A DNA stretch of 64,000 bases from Elusimicrobiales bacterium (lineage in GTDB: Bacteria > Elusimicrobiota > Elusimicrobia > Elusimicrobiales > UBA9959): the NCBI GenBank assembly GCA_031082205.1, contig JAVHLJ010000010.1, forward strand, positions 1-64,000, in the 5' to 3' direction. The translations under genes and the position numbers were made by a program. Below the pieces are notes generated by a model, which was not told the DNA's origin, did no database searches, and saw only the letters and a list, made by a program, of their open reading frames with translations. Below, piece after piece: positions 35,686 through 42,807 of this stretch (positions are counted from its first letter, which is position 1; every line of letters begins with the position of its first letter).

Positions 35686-37088
35686 TTCCCCTCCACGTTA
35701 TGGCGGCTTGAAGCGCCCCCCTGGGCGCCGCCGGCCGCTGCGCGGCCCGAATTCCTGCCGTAAAATCCGATTATCCCGTCGGCTATCTCCTTCACCAGCG
35801 CGCCGTCCTCTCCCTCCACCAGCACCCGCAGCAGCGGCTCCGTGCCGGAATAGCGGACGAAGATGCGCCCCTCCCCGCCCATGCGCCCCTCCTGCTCCTC
35901 TACCATCTCCGTGAAGCCCGGTATGTTCTCCAGCGGGGGCTTGGACTCCACCTTCAGCGAACGGACCTCCTGCGGGAAGCGCTTCCAGGCGGCGTGCGCG
36001 CTCATGGGGCGGGAGTCCTCCCGGGCGGCGGCTATCACCTGCAGCGCCGTCAGAAGGCCGTCGCCCGTGGGGGCGAACTCGCGGAATATCGTGTGGCCGC
36101 TGGATTCGCCTCCCAGGCTGAGGTCCTCTTTCTCTATGGCCTCGGTGACGTTCTTGTCGCCGACGGCGACCTGGGTCACGCCGACGCCTATGGAGTGCAG
36201 GTACTTGATAAGGCCGCAGTTGGACATCAGGGTCAGCACCACCCTGGAATTCCTGAGCCTGCCGCCGGCCTTGAGGTGCGGCGCGGCTATGGAGATGATG
36301 TCGTCCCCGTCGAGCAGGCGGCCGTTCTCGTCGGAGAGCATGCAGCGGTCGGCGTCGCCGTCGAAGCTGACGCCGCACCAGGCGCCCCAGGCGGCGGTCT
36401 CCGCGCGCATCGGCCCGGTCTCGAGCGCCCCGCAGCCGACGTTTATGTTGGAGCCGTCGGGGCTGGCCCCGATGACCTTTATCTCGGCGCCGAGTTTCCT
36501 GAATACGCGCGGCGCCAGCTCGCTGGCCGCTCCGTTGGCGCAGTCGAGCACCACCTTGACGCCGGCCAGGCTGAAGCCGGGCGGCAGGGTCGACAGCAGG
36601 AACTCTTCGTAGTCCGCGGAAAAATCAGATTTTTTTATTCCCGGCTCCGCTGAAGGCACGGCCAGGTCCGGCGAGGCCAGCAGCCTCTCCACGGCGGCCT
36701 CGTCGGCGTCGGACAGCTTGAGGCCGTCCGCGGAAAAGAACTTTATGCCGTTGAATTCCGGGGGATTATGGCTGGCCGAGATGACCACGCCGAGGTCGGC
36801 CCCCTCCCTCTTGACCAGGTAGGAGACCGCGGGGGTCGGGATCAGGCCCAGGTCCAGTATCTCGAAACCGCCGGCGGCGAAACCCTCGGCGAGGGCGGCC
36901 TTGATGGACGGGCCGGACCCGCGGGAATCCATGCCTATGATGACGGAGGGCCTGGCCTTGCGGGACCCGTTGAGGCGAGCCAGCGATACGCTGGCCGCGG
37001 CGAAACCTATTTTTTTGACGAAATCGGGCTCGAAGGGATGCCGGCCGGCCAGCCCCCTTATTCCATCGGTGCCGAAAAGTTTCTTCAT
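35682..37088 (-). CDS. glmM: Phosphoglucosamine mutase
   Basis: 468 aa, slightly longer than the usual ~445. It begins LFGTDGIRGLAGRHPFEPDF; the phosphoserine loop reads GVVISASHNPPEFNGIKFF; the metal loop is SFDGDADRCML; GGESSGHTIF and RYSGTEPLLRVLVEG bind the substrate. It converts GlcN-6-P to GlcN-1-P. The last ~20 residues are an Ala/Gly-rich extension. A TATAAT lies nine bases upstream of the ATG, so the message may be leaderless. Confidence 0.95.
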   Translation of the reverse strand: MKKLFGTDGIRGLAGRHPFEPDFVKKIGFAAASVSLARLNGSRKARPSVIIGMDSRGSGPSIKAALAEGFAAGGFEILDLGLIPTPAVSYLVKREGADLGVVISASHNPPEFNGIKFFSADGLKLSDADEAAVERLLASPDLAVPSAEPGIKKSDFSADYEEFLLSTLPPGFSLAGVKVVLDCANGAASELAPRVFRKLGAEIKVIGASPDGSNINVGCGALETGPMRAETAAWGAWCGVSFDGDADRCMLSDENGRLLDGDDIISIAAPHLKAGGRLRNSRVVLTLMSNCGLIKYLHSIGVGVTQVAVGDKNVTEAIEKEDLSLGGESSGHTIFREFAPTGDGLLTALQVIAAAREDSRPMSAHAAWKRFPQEVRSLKVESKPPLENIPGFTEMVEEQEGRMGGEGRIFVRYSGTEPLLRVLVEGEDGALVKEIADGIIGFYGRNSGRAAAGGAQGGASSRHNVEGK

Positions 37089-37097
37089 GAACCCGCT

Positions 37098-37103
37098 ATT
37101 ATA
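37098..37103 (-). promoter_or_regulatory. -10 box TATAAT of glmM
   Basis: The minus strand reads TATAAT with only nine bases to ATG 37088. The predicted transcription start is at or next to the start codon. No clear -35 is seen in the AT-rich stretch upstream. Confidence 0.55.
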
Positions 37104-37148
37104 TCATTTAATAATATTGGACCGAATCCCCCCTCCCCCGCCGTTTTG

Positions 37149-37154
37149 TATAAT
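37149..37154 (+). promoter_or_regulatory. -10 box TATAAT of tRNA-Ser
   Basis: TATAAT ends eight bases before the mature 5' end of tRNA-Ser, so the primary transcript would start almost at base 1 of the tRNA. Confidence 0.6.
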
Positions 37155-37162
37155 TGAAGGAC

Positions 37163-37250
37163 GGAGGGATGGCCGAGCGGTTTAAGGCGCCGGTCTTGAA
37201 AACCGGTGTACGGTTAACCCGTACCGTGGGTTCGAATCCCACTCCCTCCG
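37163..37250 (+). tRNA. tRNA-Ser (TGA)
   Basis: 88-nt class II cloverleaf with a long variable arm. Acceptor GGAGGGA pairs with TCCCTCC, anticodon loop CTTGAAA gives TGA, and the variable arm is GTACGG-TTAA-CCGTAC. No CCA is encoded (discriminator G followed by AAG). Confidence 0.96.
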
Positions 37251-37567
37251 AAGATTTTTGCATTTTTCTTTTCCGGAATTTAAATTTAAAATTTCTGCGC
37301 GCGCGGAATTAAAATTAAATATAAATTCCCAAGGTTTTTTGAACTCGACGGAAAGCCGCCGCCTGCCCCTACGGAAGTTTCAGGGCTGGCGCCCTGGGGA
37401 AACGCTGGCGCGTTTTCCGAACCAATCTTCTCTTTATGCGCCGCACGTAAGGCCAGCTTAGCTTTCAGCAAAGCCGGCCTTACGCTCGGCGGAGAGTTGC
37501 AGAATAGCACTTAATGCAGGTTTCGCCCTGCTGGGCCAAACCTGCATTAAGAGCACGGAGGTAAGGT
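37251..37567 (+). other. AT-rich to palindrome-rich intergenic region upstream of the recombinase
   Basis: No gene is seen. An imperfect AT-rich inverted repeat spans 37275-37329 and is unlike the surrounding GC-rich DNA. CCCCTACGG at 37366-37374 repeats nine bases of the tRNA-Glu acceptor/T-arm at 39050-39058. CAGGGC-TGGC-GCCCTG lies at 37381-37396. CGTAAGGCC (37446-37454) pairs with GGCCTTACG (37476-37484), with GCTTT/AAAGC inside. The region probably holds one end of the integrated element. Confidence 0.5.
37507..37554 (+). repeat. Large perfect palindrome before the recombinase start
   Basis: CTTAATGCAGGTTT (37510-37523) is perfectly complementary to AAACCTGCATTAAG (37538-37551). Inside, GCCC-TGCT-GGGC forms a second stem, and outside GC/GC adds two more pairs. 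It ends three bases before the ribosome site GGAGG at 37557. Candidate operator, leader hairpin or recombination site. Confidence 0.75.
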
Positions 37568-39073
37568 ATGCAGAACCTTAATATGCGGTATTTCCTTTAC
37601 GCCAGAAAATCAACCGACGAGCCGGACCGCCAAATCCTGTCCATAGAGGCGCAGCTCTCCGAACTGCGCGAGTACGCCCAAAAGGAAGGTCTTACAATCG
37701 CCCGCGAGTTCATCGAGAGCAAAACCGCCAAGGAGCCGGGGCGCGAAATCTTTAATGACATGATCGCCTCTATAGAGGACGGCATGGCGCAGGGCATTAT
37801 CGCCTGGCACCCGGACCGCCTGGCTCGCAACTCAATAGATGGCGGGCGCATTATCTATCTGGTGGACATCGGCAAGATCACCGCCTTGAAGTTCCCTACC
37901 TTTTGGTTTGACCCCACACCGCAGGGCAAGTTCATGCTGTCTATCGCCTTCGGGCAGTCTAAGTACTATGTGGACAACCTCTCGGAGAACATCAAGCGAG
38001 GCTTCCGCCAAAAACTTCGCAATGGTATCTGGCCCGCCTGCGCCCCGCTCGGTTACATCAACGACAAGAACACCAAGACGATCTATCCGGATAAAGACCG
38101 GGCGGTCTTTATCCGGAAGACCTTTGAGCTTTACGCCACAGGCGATTACCCGCTGGCGGAAGTCAGGCGTATAATGAACGGCGTTGGCCTGAAAGGGCGG
38201 CATACCACCCTTTCAGTGGGCAACTACCAGTATATGCTTAAGAACCCGGTCTATTATGGCCTTATTCGCTACAAGGGCGAACTTTACGAGGGCAAGCATG
38301 AGCCCATCATATCCAAGGCCCTCTTCGATAAATGCCAGGAGGTACTGCTTCGCAAAAGCAAACCCAAAGGGCCGCGCTTAAAGCCTTACACTTACCGGGG
38401 CGTATTTCATTGCGCTACCTGCGGTTGCTTCATCACTACGGAAACCCAAAAGGCGCACAACTACCTGCGTTGCACAAAGCGCAAAGGCTCCTGCGACGAG
38501 CCTTTCGTGCGCGAGGAAGTTATTGAGGAACAGATAAAAGGTGAACTAAAAAATGTTTCCTTACCCCCGGCCCTGGCCGCCTTGCTTATACAACACGCAG
38601 AAGCGGAAAAAGCGGCGGCGGCCCAAGCCGGGGAGAGTGCCCGGCAAAAGCTGCGAGATAACTTGGTTATCCTTACGGACCAATTGGGCAAGTTGCTGGA
38701 CCTGGTACTGCAAGGCCATCTTACACAGGCCGAGTACGCCAGCAAGAAAGCCCAATTGGTCAACGACAAAAAGGAAATTGAAAACAAACTCGCAGCTTTT
38801 GCGCGGGAGGGGAGGAATCGGCTCGAACCGCTCAAACGGTTCTACGCGCTCTGTGAAATTGCTGGGAAATCCGCGGTTTCTGGCAGTCCGTCTGAAAACC
38901 TGCAAATAATGAGAAAAATCGGCTCGAACTTCTTTTTGGGCGGGCAAAAAATAAAATTAAAATTTAATTTTCCGTCGGAGCAGGTGCGGGAGTTGCGGCA
39001 GGCGGCGGGCTTCGGAAAGCCCGGTTTTGAGACTTCAGAAATTTGGCGCCCCCTACGGGATTCGAACCCGTGA
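37568..39073 (+). CDS. Large serine recombinase (site-specific integrase)
   Basis: 501 aa with GGAGG six bases upstream. The N-terminal resolvase domain (~7-150) has YARKSTDEPDRQ with candidate nucleophile Ser15, and IIAWHPDRLARNSIDG. The Recombinase domain (~165-265) has GFRQKLRNGIWPACAPLGY, followed by a zinc ribbon (CATCGCF, then LRCTKRKGSC) and a coiled-coil region (~340-430). The last residues (IWRPLRDSNP) are encoded by the 3' end of tRNA-Glu on the other strand, as seen when such elements integrate into tRNA genes. Codon use is more AT-rich than the neighbours. No other element genes are present. Confidence 0.93.
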   Translation: MQNLNMRYFLYARKSTDEPDRQILSIEAQLSELREYAQKEGLTIAREFIESKTAKEPGREIFNDMIASIEDGMAQGIIAWHPDRLARNSIDGGRIIYLVDIGKITALKFPTFWFDPTPQGKFMLSIAFGQSKYYVDNLSENIKRGFRQKLRNGIWPACAPLGYINDKNTKTIYPDKDRAVFIRKTFELYATGDYPLAEVRRIMNGVGLKGRHTTLSVGNYQYMLKNPVYYGLIRYKGELYEGKHEPIISKALFDKCQEVLLRKSKPKGPRLKPYTYRGVFHCATCGCFITTETQKAHNYLRCTKRKGSCDEPFVREEVIEEQIKGELKNVSLPPALAALLIQHAEAEKAAAAQAGESARQKLRDNLVILTDQLGKLLDLVLQGHLTQAEYASKKAQLVNDKKEIENKLAAFAREGRNRLEPLKRFYALCEIAGKSAVSGSPSENLQIMRKIGSNFFLGGQKIKLKFNFPSEQVRELRQAAGFGKPGFETSEIWRPLRDSNP

Positions 39074-39120
39074 TCTCTGCCTTGAAAGGGCAGCGTCCTA
39101 GGCCGCTAGACGAAGGGGCC
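39044..39120 (-). tRNA. tRNA-Glu (TTC) with encoded CCA and an acceptor mismatch
   Basis: Minus-strand cloverleaf: anticodon loop CTTTCAA gives TTC, T-arm ACGGG-TTCGAAT-CCCGT. Acceptor 5' strand GGCCCCT faces 3' strand AGGGGGC, leaving a G2-G71 mismatch. CCA is encoded at 39046-39044, unlike the other three tRNA genes here. Its 3' end is overlapped by the recombinase ORF, so the end was probably supplied by the element. Confidence 0.93.
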
Positions 39121-39146
39121 GTACACCCAGATTATACTAAATTCGC

Positions 39147-39218
39147 AGCCGGCGAGAGGAATCGAACCTCCAACCTACTGTTTACAAAACAGTTGCTCTA
39201 CCGTTGAGCTACGCCGGC
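39147..39218 (-). tRNA. tRNA-Thr (TGT)
   Basis: Minus-strand cloverleaf: acceptor GCCGGCG pairs with CGCCGGC, anticodon loop TTTGTAA gives TGT, T-arm GGAGG-TTCGATT-CCTCT. No encoded CCA. It lies 26 bases upstream of tRNA-Glu and is probably co-transcribed; the spacer contains a TATAAT on the minus strand (39131-39136 region). Confidence 0.95.
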
Positions 39219-39274
39219 GTCGCGACCTCTATTATAGGACTTTTTTAAAGGGCTTGCCGCCGGGCGGCCGCGGG

Positions 39275-39862
39275 TCAGTCGTTGGCGAAGTAGTCCGTCG
39301 TTTTCCGGAGGGGGGCGTTCCAGAGGTAGAGCTTGCTGACCTTGCCGTCGTAATGCGGGACCGTTATCTCGGCGTCGGGGCGGTATCCCTCTATGCCGAA
39401 ATCGTGCGAGACTATCCGCGCGCCGGGACGGAGCTTTTTGAGCTGCGGCAGGAGCTTTACGTTGAGCTCCGGCAGGAGGTAGAGCGTCACCACGGTGGCG
39501 CTGCTCAGGTCCAGCCCGAAGATGTCGCGCTCCTCTATGGTTACCAGGCGGGAGACCTTCTCCTTCTCGGCGTTGAGGCGCGCCTCCTCCACGAGGTCGG
39601 GGTCTATCTCGAAGCCCCAGGCCCGGGCCCCGGTGGTCCGGGCCGCGGTGATGACTATCCGTCCGTCGCCGCAGCCCAGGTCGTAGACTATGTCCTTGGC
39701 GGTCACGCGGGCGAGCCTGAGCATCTCGCGCACCACCTTGTGGGGGGTAGGGACATAATCTACGTCGGGGGGGCGGGACGGCCCGCCGGAAGCGGAAGCC
39801 GCGGATATGGCGGCGGCGATCAGCGCTGCGGCGACGCTCTTCAACCGGAGTCCCGGGGTCAT
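39275..39862 (-). CDS. Exported class I SAM methyltransferase-like protein
   Basis: About 195 aa from ATG 39862 (an in-frame ATG at 39871 adds three residues). Residues 1-25 look like a signal peptide (LKSVAAALIAAAISAASA). The mature part opens YVPTPHKVVREMLRLA and has SAM motif I VYDLGCGDGRIVI, GFEIDPDLVEEARLNA and VVTLYLLPELNVKLLPQL. A methyltransferase outside the cytoplasm would lack SAM, so either the leader is a membrane anchor or the domain binds something else. TATAAT ends nine bases before ATG 39862, which supports that start and a leaderless message. Confidence 0.75.
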   Translation of the reverse strand: MTPGLRLKSVAAALIAAAISAASASGGPSRPPDVDYVPTPHKVVREMLRLARVTAKDIVYDLGCGDGRIVITAARTTGARAWGFEIDPDLVEEARLNAEKEKVSRLVTIEERDIFGLDLSSATVVTLYLLPELNVKLLPQLKKLRPGARIVSHDFGIEGYRPDAEITVPHYDGKVSKLYLWNAPLRKTTDYFAND

Positions 39863-39871
39863 AAGTCCCAT

Positions 39872-39877
39872 ATTATA
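39872..39877 (-). promoter_or_regulatory. -10 box TATAAT of the exported methyltransferase gene
   Basis: TATAAT on the minus strand is nine bases from ATG 39862 and directly abuts the alternative ATG 39871, which could not be in the transcript. This decides the start in favour of 39862. Confidence 0.5.
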
Positions 39878-39925
39878 ATTTTTCGCCCGGGATTTCGTAT
39901 GATATACCCGGGCCGGGGCCCGTCC

Positions 39926-40552
39926 ATGCTCACCGACGAACTCAGGAAACTGCTGACACTGGAACATTCCGCCGACGGCGTGACGCTGGGCGAGGTGTTC
40001 GGGCGCATCGGCGACCGCGGCTTCGGCCTGCTGCTGCTGATCCTTTCGCTGCCCAGCGCGCTGCCTTTGCCCGCGCCCGGCTACAGCACCCCGTTCGGCA
40101 TACTCCTTTTCATCCTGGCGCTGCAGATGATATACGGCCGGCGGACCCCCTGGCTGCCGGCGCGCGCGGCCGGCCTCAGGCTGAAGGGGAAATTCGTCGG
40201 CGCGATGCTTTCCTTCCTCGAGAAGTTCTTCGGCAAGGTGGAGTTCCTTATAAAGCCGCGGCTGCGCTGGGTGGGCTCGCGCGGCGGACTGGTCTTTCTC
40301 GGCCTGCTGGTGCTCATCATGGCTGGGCTGATGATACTCCCGATACCCCTGACCAACACCGCGCCGGCTTTCGTTATCTTCCTTATCGGGGTGGGGCTGA
40401 GCGAGGAGGACGGCGTATTCTGCCTGCTGGCCGCCGCCCTCGGCGTGATGGCGACCGGCGTTTACGCGCTGGTGGTCTACCTGTTCTACCGCTTCGGCGT
40501 GGCCGGGCTGGGCCAGATAACCGAGTGGCTCAGGGAGTTCGCCCGGGGCTGA
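39926..40552 (+). CDS. ExoD-like membrane protein
   Basis: 208 aa from ATG 39926 (ATG 39899 would add nine residues). A soluble start (MLTDELRKLLTLEHSADGVTLGEVFGRIGDRGFGLLLLI) leads into four to five membrane helices, with LSLPSALPLPAPGYSTPFGI, the ExoD family signature, and PRLRWVGSRGGLVFLGLL. ExoD proteins are linked to exopolysaccharide production and stress resistance, mechanism unknown. The 3' end overlaps the convergent pcm gene by 23 bp. Confidence 0.82.
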   Translation: MLTDELRKLLTLEHSADGVTLGEVFGRIGDRGFGLLLLILSLPSALPLPAPGYSTPFGILLFILALQMIYGRRTPWLPARAAGLRLKGKFVGAMLSFLEKFFGKVEFLIKPRLRWVGSRGGLVFLGLLVLIMAGLMILPIPLTNTAPAFVIFLIGVGLSEEDGVFCLLAAALGVMATGVYALVVYLFYRFGVAGLGQITEWLREFARG

Positions 40553-41282
40553 CCCCGCCGTCCGGCTTCTTTTTCAGGGCTTCGCCGGTCATCGGGACGA
40601 AGATCACCGGCAGCAGTTTCTCCTCTTTCAGTTTCCCTTTGACCCTGCGTATCCTGACCAGGTCCTGCGAGCGCCCGCCCACGGGCGCCACCAGCCTGCC
40701 TCCCTCCGCAAGCTGGTCCAGCAGCGGACGCGGCACCCGCGGCGGCGCGGCGGTCAGTATTATCGCGTCGAAAGGGGCCTCTTCCGGCCAGCCCTTATAG
40801 CCGTCGGCGCAGCGGGTCCTTACTGTCCCGAACCCCAGCCGGTCCAGCGCGGCCCGGGCGGTCCTTTCCAGCGGGCAGATTATCTCTATCGAGAACACTT
40901 TCGGCGTTAGTTTCGCCAGGACGGCGGCCTGGTAGCCGGAGCCGGTGCCTATCTCCAGCACCTTGTCGCCGGGTTTGAGCTCCAGCAGCTCCGTCATGTA
41001 TGCGACTATGTATGGCTGGCTGATGGTCTGTCGGCGGCCTATCGGCAGCGGGAAGTCGCCGTGCGCGTCCTCCCAGTACTCCTCGGGGACGAACTCGTGG
41101 CGCGGGACCTCGCGCATGGCGGCCAGCACCCGCCCGTCCTTCACTCCGCGGGCCTCTATCTGTTCGGCTACCATGCGCGACCGTTCTTCCGCGTACGGGA
41201 CGAAGACGTCCGCCGTCCCGGCCGCGGCCGGCCGCGCCGCCAGGGCGGCGGCGAGGACGAAAAAGAGGCGGTACGCGGCCAT
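40530..41282 (-). CDS. pcm: Protein-L-isoaspartate O-methyltransferase with signal peptide
   Basis: 250 aa from ATG 41282. Residues 1-21 form a signal peptide (LFFVLAAALAARPAAAG). The PCMT core is intact: REVPRHEFVPEEYWEDAH, LPIGRRQTISQPYIVAYMTELL, VLEIGTGSGYQAAVLAKL, and EGGRLVAPVG. PCMT methylates isoaspartyl residues for protein repair using SAM. An exported form is puzzling because SAM is cytoplasmic, although signal-bearing PCMTs occur in several phyla. It is the second exported methyltransferase within 1.5 kb. Confidence 0.88.
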   Translation of the reverse strand: MAAYRLFFVLAAALAARPAAAGTADVFVPYAEERSRMVAEQIEARGVKDGRVLAAMREVPRHEFVPEEYWEDAHGDFPLPIGRRQTISQPYIVAYMTELLELKPGDKVLEIGTGSGYQAAVLAKLTPKVFSIEIICPLERTARAALDRLGFGTVRTRCADGYKGWPEEAPFDAIILTAAPPRVPRPLLDQLAEGGRLVAPVGGRSQDLVRIRRVKGKLKEEKLLPVIFVPMTGEALKKKPDGGVSPGRTP

Positions 41283-41311
41283 CCCTTCCCCCTGGAAACA
41301 GGCGCCGCGGC

Positions 41312-42205
41312 TCAGTAGTCCCAGGCGCCGCCGCCGGAATTGTAAGGCAGGTCGTAGAGGCTGATGTCGAAGCGGTATTCCTTGCCGCCGGCGCGGTAGA
41401 CGAAGCACCCGTCCTTCTGCGCGCTGAAGTTGAACCCGGCGCCCCACCAGTGATGGCCCGGAGCGCCGTGCACGGTGTTGGCGGCGCTCTCAGGGTTCTG
41501 GTAGACGGTCAGTTCGGCGTCGGGCGTTATGGGGCCCGCGATGTTGCGGGTCTTATGCCGGAAACGGACCCGCTCGTCGGCCACCAGCTGCCCGTCCTCC
41601 AGCATTTTTAGCTGTTCCGCGGTGTGATAGAAGATCTTCAGCCGGGGGTCGGAGAGCATGTCGCGGTACAGTTCGGACATCTTCGGCACGGGATACTTCG
41701 AGTATTTCGAAGCCCACAGGGAGTCGGGCACCAGTATGTGCGAGTGCCCCATGTCGGGGAAGAAGACGGCGTCGATATAATCCAGCTCGAAGGCCCGCTC
41801 TATGTGGCGGGCGACGGCTTTTACGAGCCCTTCGCTTATCTCGACATCCCCGCCCCTCCCGGCGTCATAGGGCAGCATCAGTTTTCCAGCCGCGGCGTCC
41901 CAGTAGGCGCGCCGGTCTAGGCGCTTGGGTGAGGCGTACATCTCCGCGAAGCGGGCCTTCATCTCGGGCAGCGAATAGTTCCAGTGGAAATCGGACTGCC
42001 ATATCTTCTCCTCGCCGGCGGCGGGAGGGGAACAGCGGGCGGCGATGGCGGCCGGCGAGTTGGGGTCCTTGTCGGAGGCCGGGGCCGCGGCGACGGCGGC
42101 GGGGGCGGGCGGTTCGATGTCGGAGCGTCCCAGCTGTTCCAGCGCCCCGGCGGCGAAAGCGGCGCCGGGCAGCGCCAGGGACAAAGAGAGGAGAAGCTTT
42201 TTCAT
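41312..42205 (-). CDS. Exported protein of unknown function, His-rich
   Basis: 297 aa with a signal peptide at 1-19 (KKLLLSLSLALPGAAFA) and an Ala/Pro-rich linker to about residue 55. The mature domain contains several histidine clusters: FFPDMGHSHILVPD, HGAPGHHWWGAGFNF, plus FHWNYS near its start, suggesting a metal site. I do not recognise the family. TATACT on the minus strand ends six bases before the ATG, so the transcript is probably leaderless. A longer frame toward 42619 is a shadow of the PfpI gene. Confidence 0.7.
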   Translation of the reverse strand: MKKLLLSLSLALPGAAFAAGALEQLGRSDIEPPAPAAVAAAPASDKDPNSPAAIAARCSPPAAGEEKIWQSDFHWNYSLPEMKARFAEMYASPKRLDRRAYWDAAAGKLMLPYDAGRGGDVEISEGLVKAVARHIERAFELDYIDAVFFPDMGHSHILVPDSLWASKYSKYPVPKMSELYRDMLSDPRLKIFYHTAEQLKMLEDGQLVADERVRFRHKTRNIAGPITPDAELTVYQNPESAANTVHGAPGHHWWGAGFNFSAQKDGCFVYRAGGKEYRFDISLYDLPYNSGGGAWDY

Positions 42206-42211
42206 AGTGAT

Positions 42212-42217
42212 AGTATA
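42212..42217 (-). promoter_or_regulatory. -10 box TATACT of the His-rich exported protein
   Basis: Minus-strand TATACT with six bases to ATG 42205; RNA would begin at the start codon. Confidence 0.5.
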
Positions 42218-42286
42218 GACCCGCGGCCGGCAGTTTTCAAGGGCCCGGTTCCGCCCCATTTTGATAGAATAGCCGGGGGGGCCATT

Positions 42287-42796
42287 ATGCCTAAAAAAAT
42301 CGCGATGTTCATAGCGTTCCAGGGATTCCGTGACGAGGAGTATATCGAGCCTAAGAAAGCGCTCGAAGCCGCCGGCGTGAAGGTGGACACCGTTTCCACC
42401 GCCAAGGGCCAGGCGCAGGGCAAGTTCAGGCTGACCGCGCAGGTGGACAAGGTCGTGGACGAGGTGAAGGCCGGGGATTACGACGCCCTGGCGCTGGTCG
42501 GCGGGCCCGGCGCGCTGGAACACCTGGACACCCCGAAAGTCCACGCTCTTTTCCGCGAGGCCATGGCCGCCGGCAAGGTGATAGGCGCGATCTGCATCTC
42601 GCCCGTGGTGCTGGCCCACGCCGGCCTGCTGAAAGGCCGAAGGGCCACCTGTTTCCCCGACGGCGGGCCGGAGCTGGAGAAGGCCGGGGCCAGGTATACC
42701 GGTTCCGAGCTGGAGATAGACGGCAAGCTTATAACCGCCAGCGGCCCGGTGCCGGCCAGGCGGTACGGGCAGGCGCTGGCCGAGGCCCTCAAATAA
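42287..42796 (+). CDS. DJ-1/PfpI family protein
   Basis: 169 aa from ATG 42287. The class I amidotransferase-like fold shows IAMFIAFQGFRDEEYIEPKK with the conserved Glu, DYDALALVGGPGALEHL, and the nucleophile elbow IGAICISPVVLAHAG with its Cys near residue 104. Family members act as glyoxalases/deglycases, chaperones or peptidases; the specific activity cannot be told. TAGAAT at 42265-42270 is a likely -10 box. The next gene follows after 11 bases with GGAGAAAGG. Confidence 0.88.
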   Translation: MPKKIAMFIAFQGFRDEEYIEPKKALEAAGVKVDTVSTAKGQAQGKFRLTAQVDKVVDEVKAGDYDALALVGGPGALEHLDTPKVHALFREAMAAGKVIGAICISPVVLAHAGLLKGRRATCFPDGGPELEKAGARYTGSELEIDGKLITASGPVPARRYGQALAEALK

Positions 42797-42807
42797 GGAG
42801 AAAGGCG

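Noticed and set aside
37251-39060. Prophage
   Set aside because: Only the recombinase is present; no structural, replication or regulatory phage genes.
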